Below the pieces are notes generated by a model. It worked only from the letters and a program-made list of their open reading frames with translations. It had not been told where the DNA came from and searched no databases. Position numbers and translations under genes: made by a program. A stretch of DNA of 64,000 nt. Origin: Gammaproteobacteria bacterium. GTDB taxonomy: Bacteria > Pseudomonadota > Gammaproteobacteria > Xanthomonadales > Xanthomonadaceae. The stretch's first letter is position 1, and each line of letters begins with the position of its first letter. Below are positions 54,569-62,829 of the stretch, piece after piece. The DNA is taken from positions 39,246 to 103,245 of the forward strand of contig JANXUD010000058.1 of NCBI GenBank assembly GCA_025352045.1, in the 5' to 3' direction.

Positions 54569-55204
54569 CTAGAGCACTTCCAGCGCGACTGTGTTCGGAT
54601 GCAGGTTGGGGCTGAGGTAGAACTGGGTACCACACGGCACGAAGCCGGCGGCGCGGAACCAGCGCCGGTACGACGCTGCCGGGCGTGCGAGGTAGCCATC
54701 CAGGTCGCCGGCGATGTCATCGCCCGCGGCGTACAGTTCGAGCAGGGCGACGCCGTCGCAGAGCTCGGAGAAGCCGCGCAGGCCGCGGCGCAGTTCGGCG
54801 GTCGGCACGTAGTGGATCACGTCCGAGCACACCAGCAGGTCGACGGGGGGGCCGAAGCGCAGGTGCTCGAGTTGCCCGAAGCGCGCCAGCGCGATGTTGC
54901 GCTTGCGGCCGAAGCGCGACACCGCGTATTCGCTTGGGTCGACGCCCTGGTAGTGCAGGCGCGGGCGCAGCTTGAGCAGGGGCGCGCGCCAGATGCCCTC
55001 GCCGCAGCCGACATCCAGCACGCTGCGGATCGGCCGCTGCAGGTAGAACTCCGCCAGCGCCACGGCCATCGCCACCTTGCGCCCGAGGTCGCCCTGGCCG
55101 GCCTGCGCGCGCACCTGGTACCAGTGGCGGAAATAGTCGGCGTCGTATCGCTTGGCCGCGTCCCGCGCGCCGGGCGGCGCTGTTGCGCCGCGCACGCCCG
55201 CCAT
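54569..55204 (-). CDS. SAM-dependent methyltransferase
   Basis: 211 residues from ATG 55204. Class I motif I is SVLDVGCGEG (residues 61-70), followed by YQGVDPSEYAV (motif II, ribose acid Asp) and DLLVCSDVIHYVP (motif IV). The C-terminal part (LYAAGDDIAGDLDGYL...YRRWFRAAGFVPCG) resembles the NodS/ubiE-type small-molecule methyltransferases. The substrate is unknown. The ATG overlaps the stop of the dioxygenase gene upstream (TGATG), so the two are translated together. Confidence 0.85.
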   Translation of the reverse strand: MAGVRGATAPPGARDAAKRYDADYFRHWYQVRAQAGQGDLGRKVAMAVALAEFYLQRPIRSVLDVGCGEGIWRAPLLKLRPRLHYQGVDPSEYAVSRFGRKRNIALARFGQLEHLRFGPPVDLLVCSDVIHYVPTAELRRGLRGFSELCDGVALLELYAAGDDIAGDLDGYLARPAASYRRWFRAAGFVPCGTQFYLSPNLHPNTVALEVL

Positions 55205-55974
55205 CAGCCGATCTGCACCGAACGCATCGAGATCGCGCTGGCGACGTTGTCGTTGAAGAAGCGCACCGGCTCGCCATCGCGCGCCAGGCCGAGTACGTAC
55301 AGCAGGGGCAGGTAGTGCTCGGGGCTGGGCACCGCGAGCAACGCATCCGAGCCCAGCGTTTCGTAGCCGAGCAGGCCCTCGTGGTGGCCGGTGGCGATGT
55401 GCTCGGCGACCTCCTCGTCGAAGCGCAACGCCCAGTCGTAGGGCGTCGGGTCGTTGAAGCGGAACATGCGCAGGTTGTGCACGATGTTGCCGCTGCCGAC
55501 CACCAGCACGCCTTCGTCGCGCAGCGGCGCGAGCTTCCTGGCCAGGTCGTAATGCCAGGCGCCGGGCTGCAGGCTGGACAGGCTGAGCTGCACGATCGGC
55601 ACGTCGGCATCGGGGTACATCGGCTGCAGCACGCCCCAGGCCCCGTGGTCCAGCCCCCGCGCGGGATCGGAATGCGCGCGGATGCCCTCGAGCAGTTCGA
55701 TCACGCGGTGCGCCAGCCAGGGACTGCCCGGTGCGCGGTAACGGACATCGAACAACGCCCTGGGGAATCCGTTGAAGTCGTGGATGGTCTCCGGCCGTTC
55801 GTTGCCGGTGACGTACACGCCGCGCGTTTCCCAGTGTGCCGAGATGCACAGGATCGCCTTGGGTTTCCCAAGTTCCGCGCCCAGGGCCTGCCAGCTTCGG
55901 CGGAAGGCGTTGTCTTCGATCGCGTTCATCGGCGAGCCGTGGCCCAGGAAGAGGACGGGCAGGGGCGGGGACAT
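55204..55974 (-). CDS. DODA-type extradiol aromatic ring-opening dioxygenase (YgiD-like)
   Basis: 256 residues from ATG 55974 (ATG 55986 is an alternative). LFLGHGSPMNAI holds the first metal His, ILCISAHWETRG the second, and LDHGAWGVLQPMYPDADVPIVQLSL a third conserved His. This is the class III extradiol family of E. coli YgiD (4,5-DOPA dioxygenase). These enzymes use iron or zinc to open catechol rings. The coupled methyltransferase may act on the same or a related aromatic compound; this is inference. Divergent from the PadR gene. Confidence 0.88.
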   Translation of the reverse strand: MSPPLPVLFLGHGSPMNAIEDNAFRRSWQALGAELGKPKAILCISAHWETRGVYVTGNERPETIHDFNGFPRALFDVRYRAPGSPWLAHRVIELLEGIRAHSDPARGLDHGAWGVLQPMYPDADVPIVQLSLSSLQPGAWHYDLARKLAPLRDEGVLVVGSGNIVHNLRMFRFNDPTPYDWALRFDEEVAEHIATGHHEGLLGYETLGSDALLAVPSPEHYLPLLYVLGLARDGEPVRFFNDNVASAISMRSVQIG

Positions 55975-56130
55975 GCGGGCAGCCATCGGGAGTTGCCCCC
56001 AGCTTACCCGTCGTGCGCGCGGCTTCAAGCGAACCGTCGTGACTTATGGCAGGTTCGCTATAGCTCAGTTGATACTACTGTTCCTTCCACGCTAGCCCCG
56101 CCGGGCGGCGACCAACCCAAGGGCCGGTGC

Positions 56131-56496
56131 ATGCACGAGATCGAAGCGCACCTCAAGAAGTTCCAGAAGGAACTCAGCGCCGGCACCGTCTCCCTGGTGC
56201 TGCTGGGAGTACTCGGTCGCGCAGGTGAGCCGTTGTACGGCTACCAGATCGCCAAGCGCCTGGAGCGCGAGGGCGAATCCCTGTTTGGCGGCAAGCAGAG
56301 CGCCCTGTATCCGGTCCTGCGCAACCTGGACGCCTCCGGCCTGCTGGCGAGCGAGGTGGAGCCCTCGGTCGCCGGCCCGCCGCGACGCTATTACCGCATC
56401 ACCCCGCTTGGGCGCGAAGTCCTCGACGCCTGGGTCGACAGCTGGACCTCCACGCGCTGCCTGGTCGACAACCTCCTTCAAGGAATTCCGTCATGA
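56131..56496 (+). CDS. PadR family transcriptional regulator
   Basis: 121 residues from ATG 56131. The winged helix contains the PadR signature LLGVLGRAGEPLYGYQIAKRL, ALYPVLRNLDASGLLAS and GPPRRYYRITPLGREVL. PadR proteins repress transporter or membrane-stress genes and sense small molecules directly. It ends in ATGA overlap with the downstream membrane-protein gene (56493-56496), the usual PadR-DUF1700 pairing. CAGT...ACTG half-sites near 56066-56080 in the leader may be its operator, with low certainty. Confidence 0.9.
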   Translation: MHEIEAHLKKFQKELSAGTVSLVLLGVLGRAGEPLYGYQIAKRLEREGESLFGGKQSALYPVLRNLDASGLLASEVEPSVAGPPRRYYRITPLGREVLDAWVDSWTSTRCLVDNLLQGIPS

Positions 56497-57410
56497 GCAC
56501 CGTCATGAGCACCGTCATGCGCACCGCCATCGCCAGGACCATCCCCGAGTACCTTGACCAGCTGCGCGCCGCACTGGCTGGCGCGGACAAGGCCCTGGTC
56601 CAGGACGCGACCTACGACGCCGAGGAGTACCTGCGCTCGGAGTGGGCCGAGCATCCCGAACTCGACGAGGCCGCCCTGCTCGCCGGCGTCGCCGGCAGCT
56701 ATGGCGCGCCGGAGGAAGTGGCGGCCATCTACCGTGACACCGAGGTGACGGTGAAACAGGCCCTGCGCACGCCCGCACCGGCGCCACGCACCTCGCCCGC
56801 CGGCCGCTTTTTCGGCGTGCTCGCCGACCCGCGCGCCTATGCAAGCTTGCTCTACATGCTGCTGTCGCTGGCGACCGGCATCTTCTATTTCACCTGGGCC
56901 GTGACCGGCCTGAGCCTGACCGCCGGACTCGCCATCCTGATCGTGGGCATTCCTTTCGCCATCCTGTTCTTCGCCAGCGTTCGCGGCCTGGCCCTGGTGG
57001 AGGGCCGCCTGGTGGAGACCATGCTGGGCGAGCGGATGCCTCGCCGTCCGCTCTATGCAGATCGCGGCAAGCCCCTGCTCCAGCGCATCGCGGCGATGTT
57101 CACCGACCCGCGCACCTGGTCGACCCTGGTGTACATGCTGGCGATGCTGCCGCTGGGCATCGTCTATTTCACGGTGGTCGTGACGGCCCTCAGCCTGGCG
57201 CTGGGCGTGGCGGCGATTCCCTTTGCCCAGGCCTTCGGCGGCTCGGCGTTCCAGTGGGATGGCGTGCCGATCCTGCTGCCGCTGTGGACCGCGCCGCTGA
57301 CCATCGCCGCGGGCCTGCTGTTGCTGGTGCTGGTGATGCATGGCGCCCGCGGCGTCGGGCGCCTGCACGGGGCCCTGGCCAAGCACCTGCTGGTGAAGTC
57401 CGACGGCTGA
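56493..57410 (+). CDS. DUF1700-type / sensor-domain membrane protein, PadR partner
   Basis: 305 residues. A soluble N-terminal helical part of the DUF1700 type (about 12-85, EYLDQLRAALAGADKALVQDATYDAEEYL in parts) is followed by four to six membrane helices in two similar blocks (about 115-170 and 200-290), each starting with TDPRTWSTLVYML/ADPRAYASLLYML. The second part matches the sensor domain PF13796. Such proteins act with PadR in membrane-stress sensing. The start has a 12-base direct repeat giving MSTVMSTVM; AAGGA fits the first ATG. Overlaps PadR by ATGA. Confidence 0.85.
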   Translation: MSTVMSTVMRTAIARTIPEYLDQLRAALAGADKALVQDATYDAEEYLRSEWAEHPELDEAALLAGVAGSYGAPEEVAAIYRDTEVTVKQALRTPAPAPRTSPAGRFFGVLADPRAYASLLYMLLSLATGIFYFTWAVTGLSLTAGLAILIVGIPFAILFFASVRGLALVEGRLVETMLGERMPRRPLYADRGKPLLQRIAAMFTDPRTWSTLVYMLAMLPLGIVYFTVVVTALSLALGVAAIPFAQAFGGSAFQWDGVPILLPLWTAPLTIAAGLLLLVLVMHGARGVGRLHGALAKHLLVKSDG

Positions 57411-57428
57411 CTCGCCGCGGTGCCGCGC

Positions 57429-57818
57429 TCAGGCCGCCAGGCGCGGCACCAGGCAGAACAGGCCCCAGAGCAGCAGCACGGCATTGGCCACGATGGCGAT
57501 AGTGAAGCCGCTGCCGCGATTTCCGGTCGGCCGCACGTAGGCGGCGAGGTACCAGGCGCGACCGAGCAGCCAGGCATAGCCGAGCATGGCGGCCCAGAAT
57601 GGATTGCAGTAGACCGTTGCCACCCACAGGGCAGGCAGGAACATCACGGTGGCCTCGAGCGTGTTCTGGTGCGCACGGAAGACGCGCTCGAATTCCGGGT
57701 TGCCGGTGGTCGTTGGCGCGTGGATGCCGTAGCGGGTGCGCGCCTTGCCGACCAGGTACATGGCGGCGCTGATCAGCGCGACGGTGAGCAGGGTGATCAG
57801 CGCGGCTTGTGGGTACAT
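57429..57818 (-). CDS. MAPEG family membrane protein
   Basis: 129 residues with four hydrophobic helices. ERVFRAHQNTLEATVMFLPALWVA is the MAPEG signature (conserved Arg, His-Gln-Asn, Glu). Eukaryotic members are glutathione transferases and leukotriene synthases; bacterial ones probably use glutathione at the inner membrane. GNRGSGFTIAI is in the last loop. Convergent with the PadR-DUF1700 operon. Confidence 0.88.
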   Translation of the reverse strand: MYPQAALITLLTVALISAAMYLVGKARTRYGIHAPTTTGNPEFERVFRAHQNTLEATVMFLPALWVATVYCNPFWAAMLGYAWLLGRAWYLAAYVRPTGNRGSGFTIAIVANAVLLLWGLFCLVPRLAA

Positions 57819-57910
57819 GCGGCTTCCTTGGTGGTCATCGGGGGCGCCGGCCCGTGGCGCGGCGGCTGCGGCACTCTAGCGCCCGCGACTGCGCGCTGCC
57901 AGCATGGGCC

Positions 57911-58678
57911 ATGGCCCGCATCCTCCTGCCCCTGCCGGACCGGGACTTCGATACCACCGAAGTCGCGGTGCCGTGGCGCGTGCTGTCCGACGCGGGCCAC
58001 GAAATCGTGTTCGCCACCGAAGCGGGTGCCGTTGCCGCCTGCGACCCCCTGCTGCTGCGCGGCGTGCTGTTCGGCCAGCTCGGCGCGGCGGCCGACGCGA
58101 TTGCCTGCTACGACGCGATGATCGCAGGGCAGGCGTTCCGCCGGCCGATCCGCTGGGATGCGATCGGAGCGTCGGCCTTCGACGCCTTGTTGCTGCCCGG
58201 TGGGCACGCGTCGGGGATGCGCCAGTACCTGGGCAGCGCACCGCTGCGCGAGCGCGTCGCCGCCTTCGCCATGCTCGGCCGCCCGATCGCCGCGATCTGC
58301 CATGGCGTGCTGGTGCTGGCGCGCGCGAGCGATCCCCGCACCGGCGACAGCCTGCTCGCCGGACGCAGCGTCACCTGCCTGCCTCGCTACATGGAGGCGC
58401 TGGCCCACGGGCTGACGGCCTGGAAGCTCGGCCGCTATTACCGGACGTATCCGGCCTACGTGGAGCAGGAAGTCCGGCTTGCGGTCGGGCCGCGCGGACA
58501 GTTCGTGCGCGGCCCGATCACGCTGGGCAAGCGCGGCGCCGAAGGCGACGACCGCGGGGCGTTCGTCGTGCGCGACGGCGCCTTGCTGACTGCGCGCTGG
58601 CCTGGCGATGCCTGGCTGTTCGCCAGACAGCTCGCGGCCATGCTGGACGCGGCAGCGGCGCTCGAAACCGCCGCCTGA
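57911..58678 (+). CDS. DJ-1/PfpI family protein (type 1 glutamine amidotransferase-like)
   Basis: 255 residues from ATG 57911. The nucleophile elbow is AAICHGV with Cys130, and ALLLPGGHASGMRQY is the oxyanion-loop region. MARILLPLPDRDFDTTEVAVPWRVL is the usual DJ-1 start (in parts). Members are deglycases, chaperones or glyoxalases; this longer form with a C-terminal extension (about 190-255) is often annotated only as a PfpI-type hydrolase. Function not fixed. Divergent from the MAPEG gene. Confidence 0.85.
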   Translation: MARILLPLPDRDFDTTEVAVPWRVLSDAGHEIVFATEAGAVAACDPLLLRGVLFGQLGAAADAIACYDAMIAGQAFRRPIRWDAIGASAFDALLLPGGHASGMRQYLGSAPLRERVAAFAMLGRPIAAICHGVLVLARASDPRTGDSLLAGRSVTCLPRYMEALAHGLTAWKLGRYYRTYPAYVEQEVRLAVGPRGQFVRGPITLGKRGAEGDDRGAFVVRDGALLTARWPGDAWLFARQLAAMLDAAAALETAA

Positions 58679-58716
58679 CGCGCCGCGCCCGCGACCGCGA
58701 CCGCGCGCGTCACCGG

Positions 58717-60501
58717 CTAGAACGCGGCTGCATCCAGCGTCATCAGCGACCCAGGACCGGAGCGGATGACCGCCAGCAGCGCCGATGTTTCGGGCAGCAA
58801 TTTGCTGAAATAGAACCGCGCCGTCGCGAGCTTGCCCTCGAGGAAGGCATCGCGCGCGGGTGCATCGAGCGCGAGCTTCGCCATCCGCGCCCACAGCCAG
58901 GCATGGACGTAGTGCCCGAGCAGGCGCAGGTAGGGCGTCGACGCCGCCCCAAGTGCGTCCGGATCCGCGCCCACGTCGGCGGCTACGGAAGCGCTCACTG
59001 CCGCGAGCTCCGTATCGAGGGCGCGCAGGGGCGCGGTGAACGCCTGCATCCGCTCGTCGCCCGCCTGCACATCCAGGAAGGCGCCGACCAGCTTGCGCAG
59101 CAGGCCCAGCCGCGCGCCGCCGTCGTGCAGGACCTTGCGACCGAGCAGGTCCAGCGCCTGGATGCCATTGGTGCCTTCGTAGATCATGTTGATGCGCGCA
59201 TCGCGCACCAGTTGCTCCATTCCCCATTCGCGGATGAAGCCATGGCCGCCCAGCACCTGCACGGCCAGGTTGCAGACCTCGAACCCGTTGTCGGTCAGCG
59301 CGGCCTTGACCACGGGCGTCAGCAGGGCGATCAGCTCATTGGCCTCGGCGCGTACCGCGGGATCGGGATGCGCATGGGCGCGGTCGGTGAGCTGGGCCAC
59401 CCAGGTCGCCAGCGCGCGGCCGCCTTCGGTATGCGCCTTGCAGGTGAACAGCATGCGGCGCACGTCGGGGTGGACGATGATCGGGTCGGCCGCCTTGCCC
59501 GGGTTGGCGGGACCGGTGGCGGCCCGGCCCTGGATGCGGTCGCGCGCATAGGCGATGGCATTCTGCGTGGCCATCTCCGCCAGTCCCAGCGACTGCATGC
59601 CCACGCCGAGGCGCGCGGAATTCATCATCACGAACATCGCCGCAAGGCCCTTGTGCGGCTCGCCGATCAGCCAGCCGCGGGCGCCGTCCAGGTTCATCAC
59701 GCAGGTGGCGTTGCCGTGGATGCCCATCTTGTGTTCGAGCGAGCCGGCGCGGATGGTGTTGCGGGCGCCGGGCGCGCCGTCGGCATCGGGCAGGAACTTG
59801 GGCACCAGGAACAGCGAGATGCCGCGTGTACCGGCCGGCGCGTCGGGCAGGCGCGCCAGCACCAGGTGGATGATGTTTTCCGAGCAGTCGTGTTCGCCGG
59901 CGGAGATGAAGATCTTCGTGCCCGTGAGCGCGTATGCACCGTCGCCGGCCGCGTCCGCGCGGGTCTTGATCAGCCCCAGGTCGGTGCCGCACTGCGCCTC
60001 GGTCAGGCACATCGTGCCGCTCCATTCGCCCGACACGATCTTCGGCAGGTAGACGCGTTTCTGTTCCTCGTTGCCAAACGCGACCAGGCATTCGTAGGCG
60101 CTGTGCGACAGGCCCGAGTACATCAGCCAGGCCTGGTTGGCCGAATTGAGCATTTCGTAGACGCGGTTGTTGACCAGCACCGGCAGGCCCTGGCCGCCGA
60201 ACGCGGGATCGCAGCTCAGCGCCGGCCAGCCGGCGTCGCCGAACTGGCGGTAGGCATCGCGGAATCCCGGCGGGGCGCTGACATTGCCGTCGGCGTCGAT
60301 TCGGCAGCCTTCGATGTCGCCGACCGCGTTCAGCGGCTGCACGACGGTGCTGGCGAAGCGCGCCGCTTCCTCGAGCACGGCGTCGATCGTGTCCCTGTCC
60401 ACGCCGGCGAAGGCGGGCAGGGCCGCCAGGTCGCGCTCGGCTTCGAGCAGGTCGAACATCACGAAGCGCATGTCGCGCAGGGGGGCGGTGTAACTGGGCA
60501 T
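58717..60501 (-). CDS. Acyl-CoA dehydrogenase with C-terminal extension
   Basis: 594 residues from ATG 60501 (GGAG 6 bases upstream). N-terminal helical domain, FAD and substrate parts with CLTEAQCGTDLGLIKT, and the catalytic Glu in MIYEGTNGIQALDLLGRK. A further helical domain after about 470 is the PF12806-type C-terminus. This layout is that of the DmdC/AidB-neighbouring class, which oxidises long-chain or 3-methylthiopropionyl-CoA; electrons go to ETF. The specific substrate is unknown. The promoter region carries a palindromic operator. Confidence 0.92.
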   Translation of the reverse strand: MPSYTAPLRDMRFVMFDLLEAERDLAALPAFAGVDRDTIDAVLEEAARFASTVVQPLNAVGDIEGCRIDADGNVSAPPGFRDAYRQFGDAGWPALSCDPAFGGQGLPVLVNNRVYEMLNSANQAWLMYSGLSHSAYECLVAFGNEEQKRVYLPKIVSGEWSGTMCLTEAQCGTDLGLIKTRADAAGDGAYALTGTKIFISAGEHDCSENIIHLVLARLPDAPAGTRGISLFLVPKFLPDADGAPGARNTIRAGSLEHKMGIHGNATCVMNLDGARGWLIGEPHKGLAAMFVMMNSARLGVGMQSLGLAEMATQNAIAYARDRIQGRAATGPANPGKAADPIIVHPDVRRMLFTCKAHTEGGRALATWVAQLTDRAHAHPDPAVRAEANELIALLTPVVKAALTDNGFEVCNLAVQVLGGHGFIREWGMEQLVRDARINMIYEGTNGIQALDLLGRKVLHDGGARLGLLRKLVGAFLDVQAGDERMQAFTAPLRALDTELAAVSASVAADVGADPDALGAASTPYLRLLGHYVHAWLWARMAKLALDAPARDAFLEGKLATARFYFSKLLPETSALLAVIRSGPGSLMTLDAAAF

Positions 60502-60528
60502 GATCGGCTCCGCGAGGATTGGGACGCT

Positions 60529-60557
60529 CCATACTCGAGCGTATGGCCTCGATTCTA
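60529..60557 (-). promoter_or_regulatory. Promoter and palindromic operator of the acyl-CoA dehydrogenase gene
   Basis: CCATAC (60529-60534) and GTATGG (60541-60546) are perfect inverted repeats around TCGAGC. On the minus strand TAGAAT (60557-60552) is a good -10, so transcription would begin inside the palindrome, a typical place for a TetR- or GntR-type repressor. The -35 (around 60580) is weak. Confidence 0.55.
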
Positions 60558-60572
60558 GCCCGCCGCCACGGC

Positions 60573-61766
60573 TTACGCCACCTCGCCCGCCGCGTGCCCG
60601 GACGCCCAGGCCCACTGGAAGTTGTAGCCGCCCAGCCAGCCGGTCACGTCCACCACCTCGCCGATGAAGAACAGGCCCGGCACGGACTTCGATTGCATGG
60701 ATTGCGAGCTCAGCCCCTCGGTGTCCACGCCGCCGAGGGTGACCTCGGCCGTGCGGTAGCCTTCCGTTCCGCTGGCCACGATCGGCCAGTCGGCAAGTTG
60801 GGCGGCGATGGCTTCGAGTTCGCGCGGGTCCAGCTGGCGCATCGGCTTGCTGCCGAAGCTGCGCTCGCACAGGCGTTCGGCCAGGCGGCGCGGCAGCAGC
60901 CCGGACAGGACGGTGCGAAGTTCAGCGGCCGGGTGCGCGACCTGCTGCGCACGCAGCACCTGCGTTGCATCCTGCGCCGGCAGGAGGTCGAGCCGCAGTC
61001 CAGCCCCCGGCTGCCAGTAGCTGGAGACCTGCAGGATCGCCGGACCGCTCAGCCCGCGATGGGTCAACAACATGGCGTTGTCGAAGCGCGCCTTGCCGCA
61101 GCGTGCGGACACCGGCAGCGACAGGCCGGCCAGGTCCGCGTAGTACGCGAGGTGCGAGCCGCTGAGCGTGAGCGGCACCAGTCCCGCGCGCAGCGGCAGC
61201 ACGCGGTGCCCAAACTGCCGGGCCAATTCATGACCAAAGCCGCTCCCGCCCAAGCTGGGGATGGACAGGCCGCCGCTGGCCACGACGACGGACTCGCAGC
61301 GGACCCGCCCGGCGCTGGTCTCGCTGGAGAAACGGCCCTCCTCGTCGCGGGCGATGCGGCCGATCTCCACGCCGGTTTCGATGCGCACGCCGGAGGCTTC
61401 GCATTCGGCCAGCAGCATCGCCAGGATCTGTTTCGAGCTGTCGTCGCAGAACAACTGGCCGAGTTCCTTCTCGTGCCAGGCGATGCCGTGCGCGTCCACC
61501 AGGGCGAGGAAGTCGGCCGGTGTGTAGCGGGCCAGGGCGCTCTTGCAGAAATGCGGGTTGGCCGACAGGAAGTTGGCCGGGCTGGTGCTGGTATTGGTGA
61601 AGTTGCAGCGCCCGCCGCCCGACATCAGGATCTTCTTGCCGCAGCGGTTGGCGCGTTCGAGCACTCGCACCCGCCGGCCGCGCCGGCCGGCGGCGATCGC
61701 GCACATCAGGCCGGCGGCGCCGCCGCCGACCACCAGGACATCGCAGTCCCGCGCACTGCCAGCCAA
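60573..61766 (-). CDS. HI0933-family NAD(P)/FAD-dependent oxidoreductase (YhiN-like)
   Basis: 397 residues. FAD-binding loop VVGGGAAGLMCAIAAGRRG at the start, then the family hallmark CGKKILMSGGGRCNFTN, and VVASGGLSIPSLGGSGFG. The end GYNFQWAWASGHAAGEVA is also typical. The physiological reaction is unsettled; relatives reduce steroid or flavonoid compounds. The start is TTG 61766, right after the MDR gene's TGA stop (61770-61768), so it is coupled to it. Confidence 0.9.
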   Translation of the reverse strand: MAGSARDCDVLVVGGGAAGLMCAIAAGRRGRRVRVLERANRCGKKILMSGGGRCNFTNTSTSPANFLSANPHFCKSALARYTPADFLALVDAHGIAWHEKELGQLFCDDSSKQILAMLLAECEASGVRIETGVEIGRIARDEEGRFSSETSAGRVRCESVVVASGGLSIPSLGGSGFGHELARQFGHRVLPLRAGLVPLTLSGSHLAYYADLAGLSLPVSARCGKARFDNAMLLTHRGLSGPAILQVSSYWQPGAGLRLDLLPAQDATQVLRAQQVAHPAAELRTVLSGLLPRRLAERLCERSFGSKPMRQLDPRELEAIAAQLADWPIVASGTEGYRTAEVTLGGVDTEGLSSQSMQSKSVPGLFFIGEVVDVTGWLGGYNFQWAWASGHAAGEVA

Positions 61767-61767
61767 C

Positions 61768-62769
61768 TCAGAGCTTGACCAGCTGCTTGCCGAAGTTGGC
61801 GCCCGTATAGAGGCGACGCAGCGCTTCGGGAAAGTGTTCCATCCCGTCCACCACGTCCAGGCGGCTGCCGAGCTTGCCGGCCTGCACCCAGGGCGTCATC
61901 GCGGCGATCGCTTCGCCGGCGCGATGCAGGTAGTCGATCACCACGAACCCCTCCATCCGCCCGCGCGCCGCGATCAGCGACAGGTAGTTGACCGGGCCCC
62001 GGGTCCCGCTGCCTGCGTTGTACTGCGAGATGCCGCCGCACAGGACGATGCGCGCGTGCATCTTCAGGCGCTTGAGCACGGCGTCCAGGATGTCGCCGCC
62101 GACGTTGTCGAAATACACGTCCACGCCGTCCGGGCAATGCTGGCGCAGGGCCTTGGACACATCCTCGTTCTTGTAGTCGATCGCCGCATCCGCGCCGAGT
62201 TCCTCGTGCACGAAGCGACACTTGTCGGCACCGCCGGCGATGCCGACCACGGTCATGCCCAGGGCCTTGCCGATCTGCACGACGGCAGAACCGACCGCGC
62301 CGGCCGCCGCCGAGACCACCAGCACCTCGCCCGGCTTGGGTTTGCCGATGTCGATCAGGCCGAAATAGGCGGTCAAGCCGGTGGCGCCGAACAGGCTCAG
62401 GGCCCAGCCAGGGTGCGGCAGGGCGGAGGCGTCGAAGCGCTGCATGCCCTTGCCGTCGGACACGAGCGTTTCCTGCACGCCGGTCATGCCGCTGACCCAG
62501 GTGCCGACCGGGAACTTGTCGTTGCGCGATTCGAGGACTTCGCCGATGCCGGCCGAGCGCATCACCTCGCCCAGCGCGACCGGCGGCCAATACGACTTGG
62601 CCTCGGTCATCCACACGCGCATGGCGGGGTCGATGGACAGGTAGCGCACCGCGATCCGCACCTGGCCGTCTTCGAGCGCCGCGTCATCGCGCGTGCGCAG
62701 TTCGAAATCGGAATCCTTGGGCAGGCCCTCGGGGCGGGCGGCCAGGTGCAACGCACGCGTGCTGGACAT
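61768..62769 (-). CDS. MDR family NADP-dependent oxidoreductase (CurA/leukotriene B4 dehydrogenase-like)
   Basis: 333 residues from ATG 62769 (GAGGA upstream). ALHLAARPEGLP at the N-terminus and SIDPAMRVWM are typical of zinc-free medium-chain reductases such as E. coli CurA and plant double-bond reductases. The NADPH loop is VSAAAGAVGSAVVQIGKALG. DVYFDNVGGDILDAV also fits. It would reduce alpha,beta-unsaturated carbonyls with NADPH. It is followed directly by the HI0933-type flavoprotein gene; the two likely form an operon. Confidence 0.92.
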   Translation of the reverse strand: MSSTRALHLAARPEGLPKDSDFELRTRDDAALEDGQVRIAVRYLSIDPAMRVWMTEAKSYWPPVALGEVMRSAGIGEVLESRNDKFPVGTWVSGMTGVQETLVSDGKGMQRFDASALPHPGWALSLFGATGLTAYFGLIDIGKPKPGEVLVVSAAAGAVGSAVVQIGKALGMTVVGIAGGADKCRFVHEELGADAAIDYKNEDVSKALRQHCPDGVDVYFDNVGGDILDAVLKRLKMHARIVLCGGISQYNAGSGTRGPVNYLSLIAARGRMEGFVVIDYLHRAGEAIAAMTPWVQAGKLGSRLDVVDGMEHFPEALRRLYTGANFGKQLVKL

Positions 62770-62829
62770 CGATGCATCCTCGTCTGGCCCGTGGCGGGCA
62801 GGGGAGGCCATCATACGGCGGGCTGGCGC

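Noticed and set aside
56057..56073. GCTATAGCTCAGTTGAT resembles the 5' part and D-arm of a tRNA
   Set aside because: The rest of the D-arm, anticodon arm, T-arm and acceptor pairing do not follow, so it is not a tRNA gene or a clear tRNA fragment.
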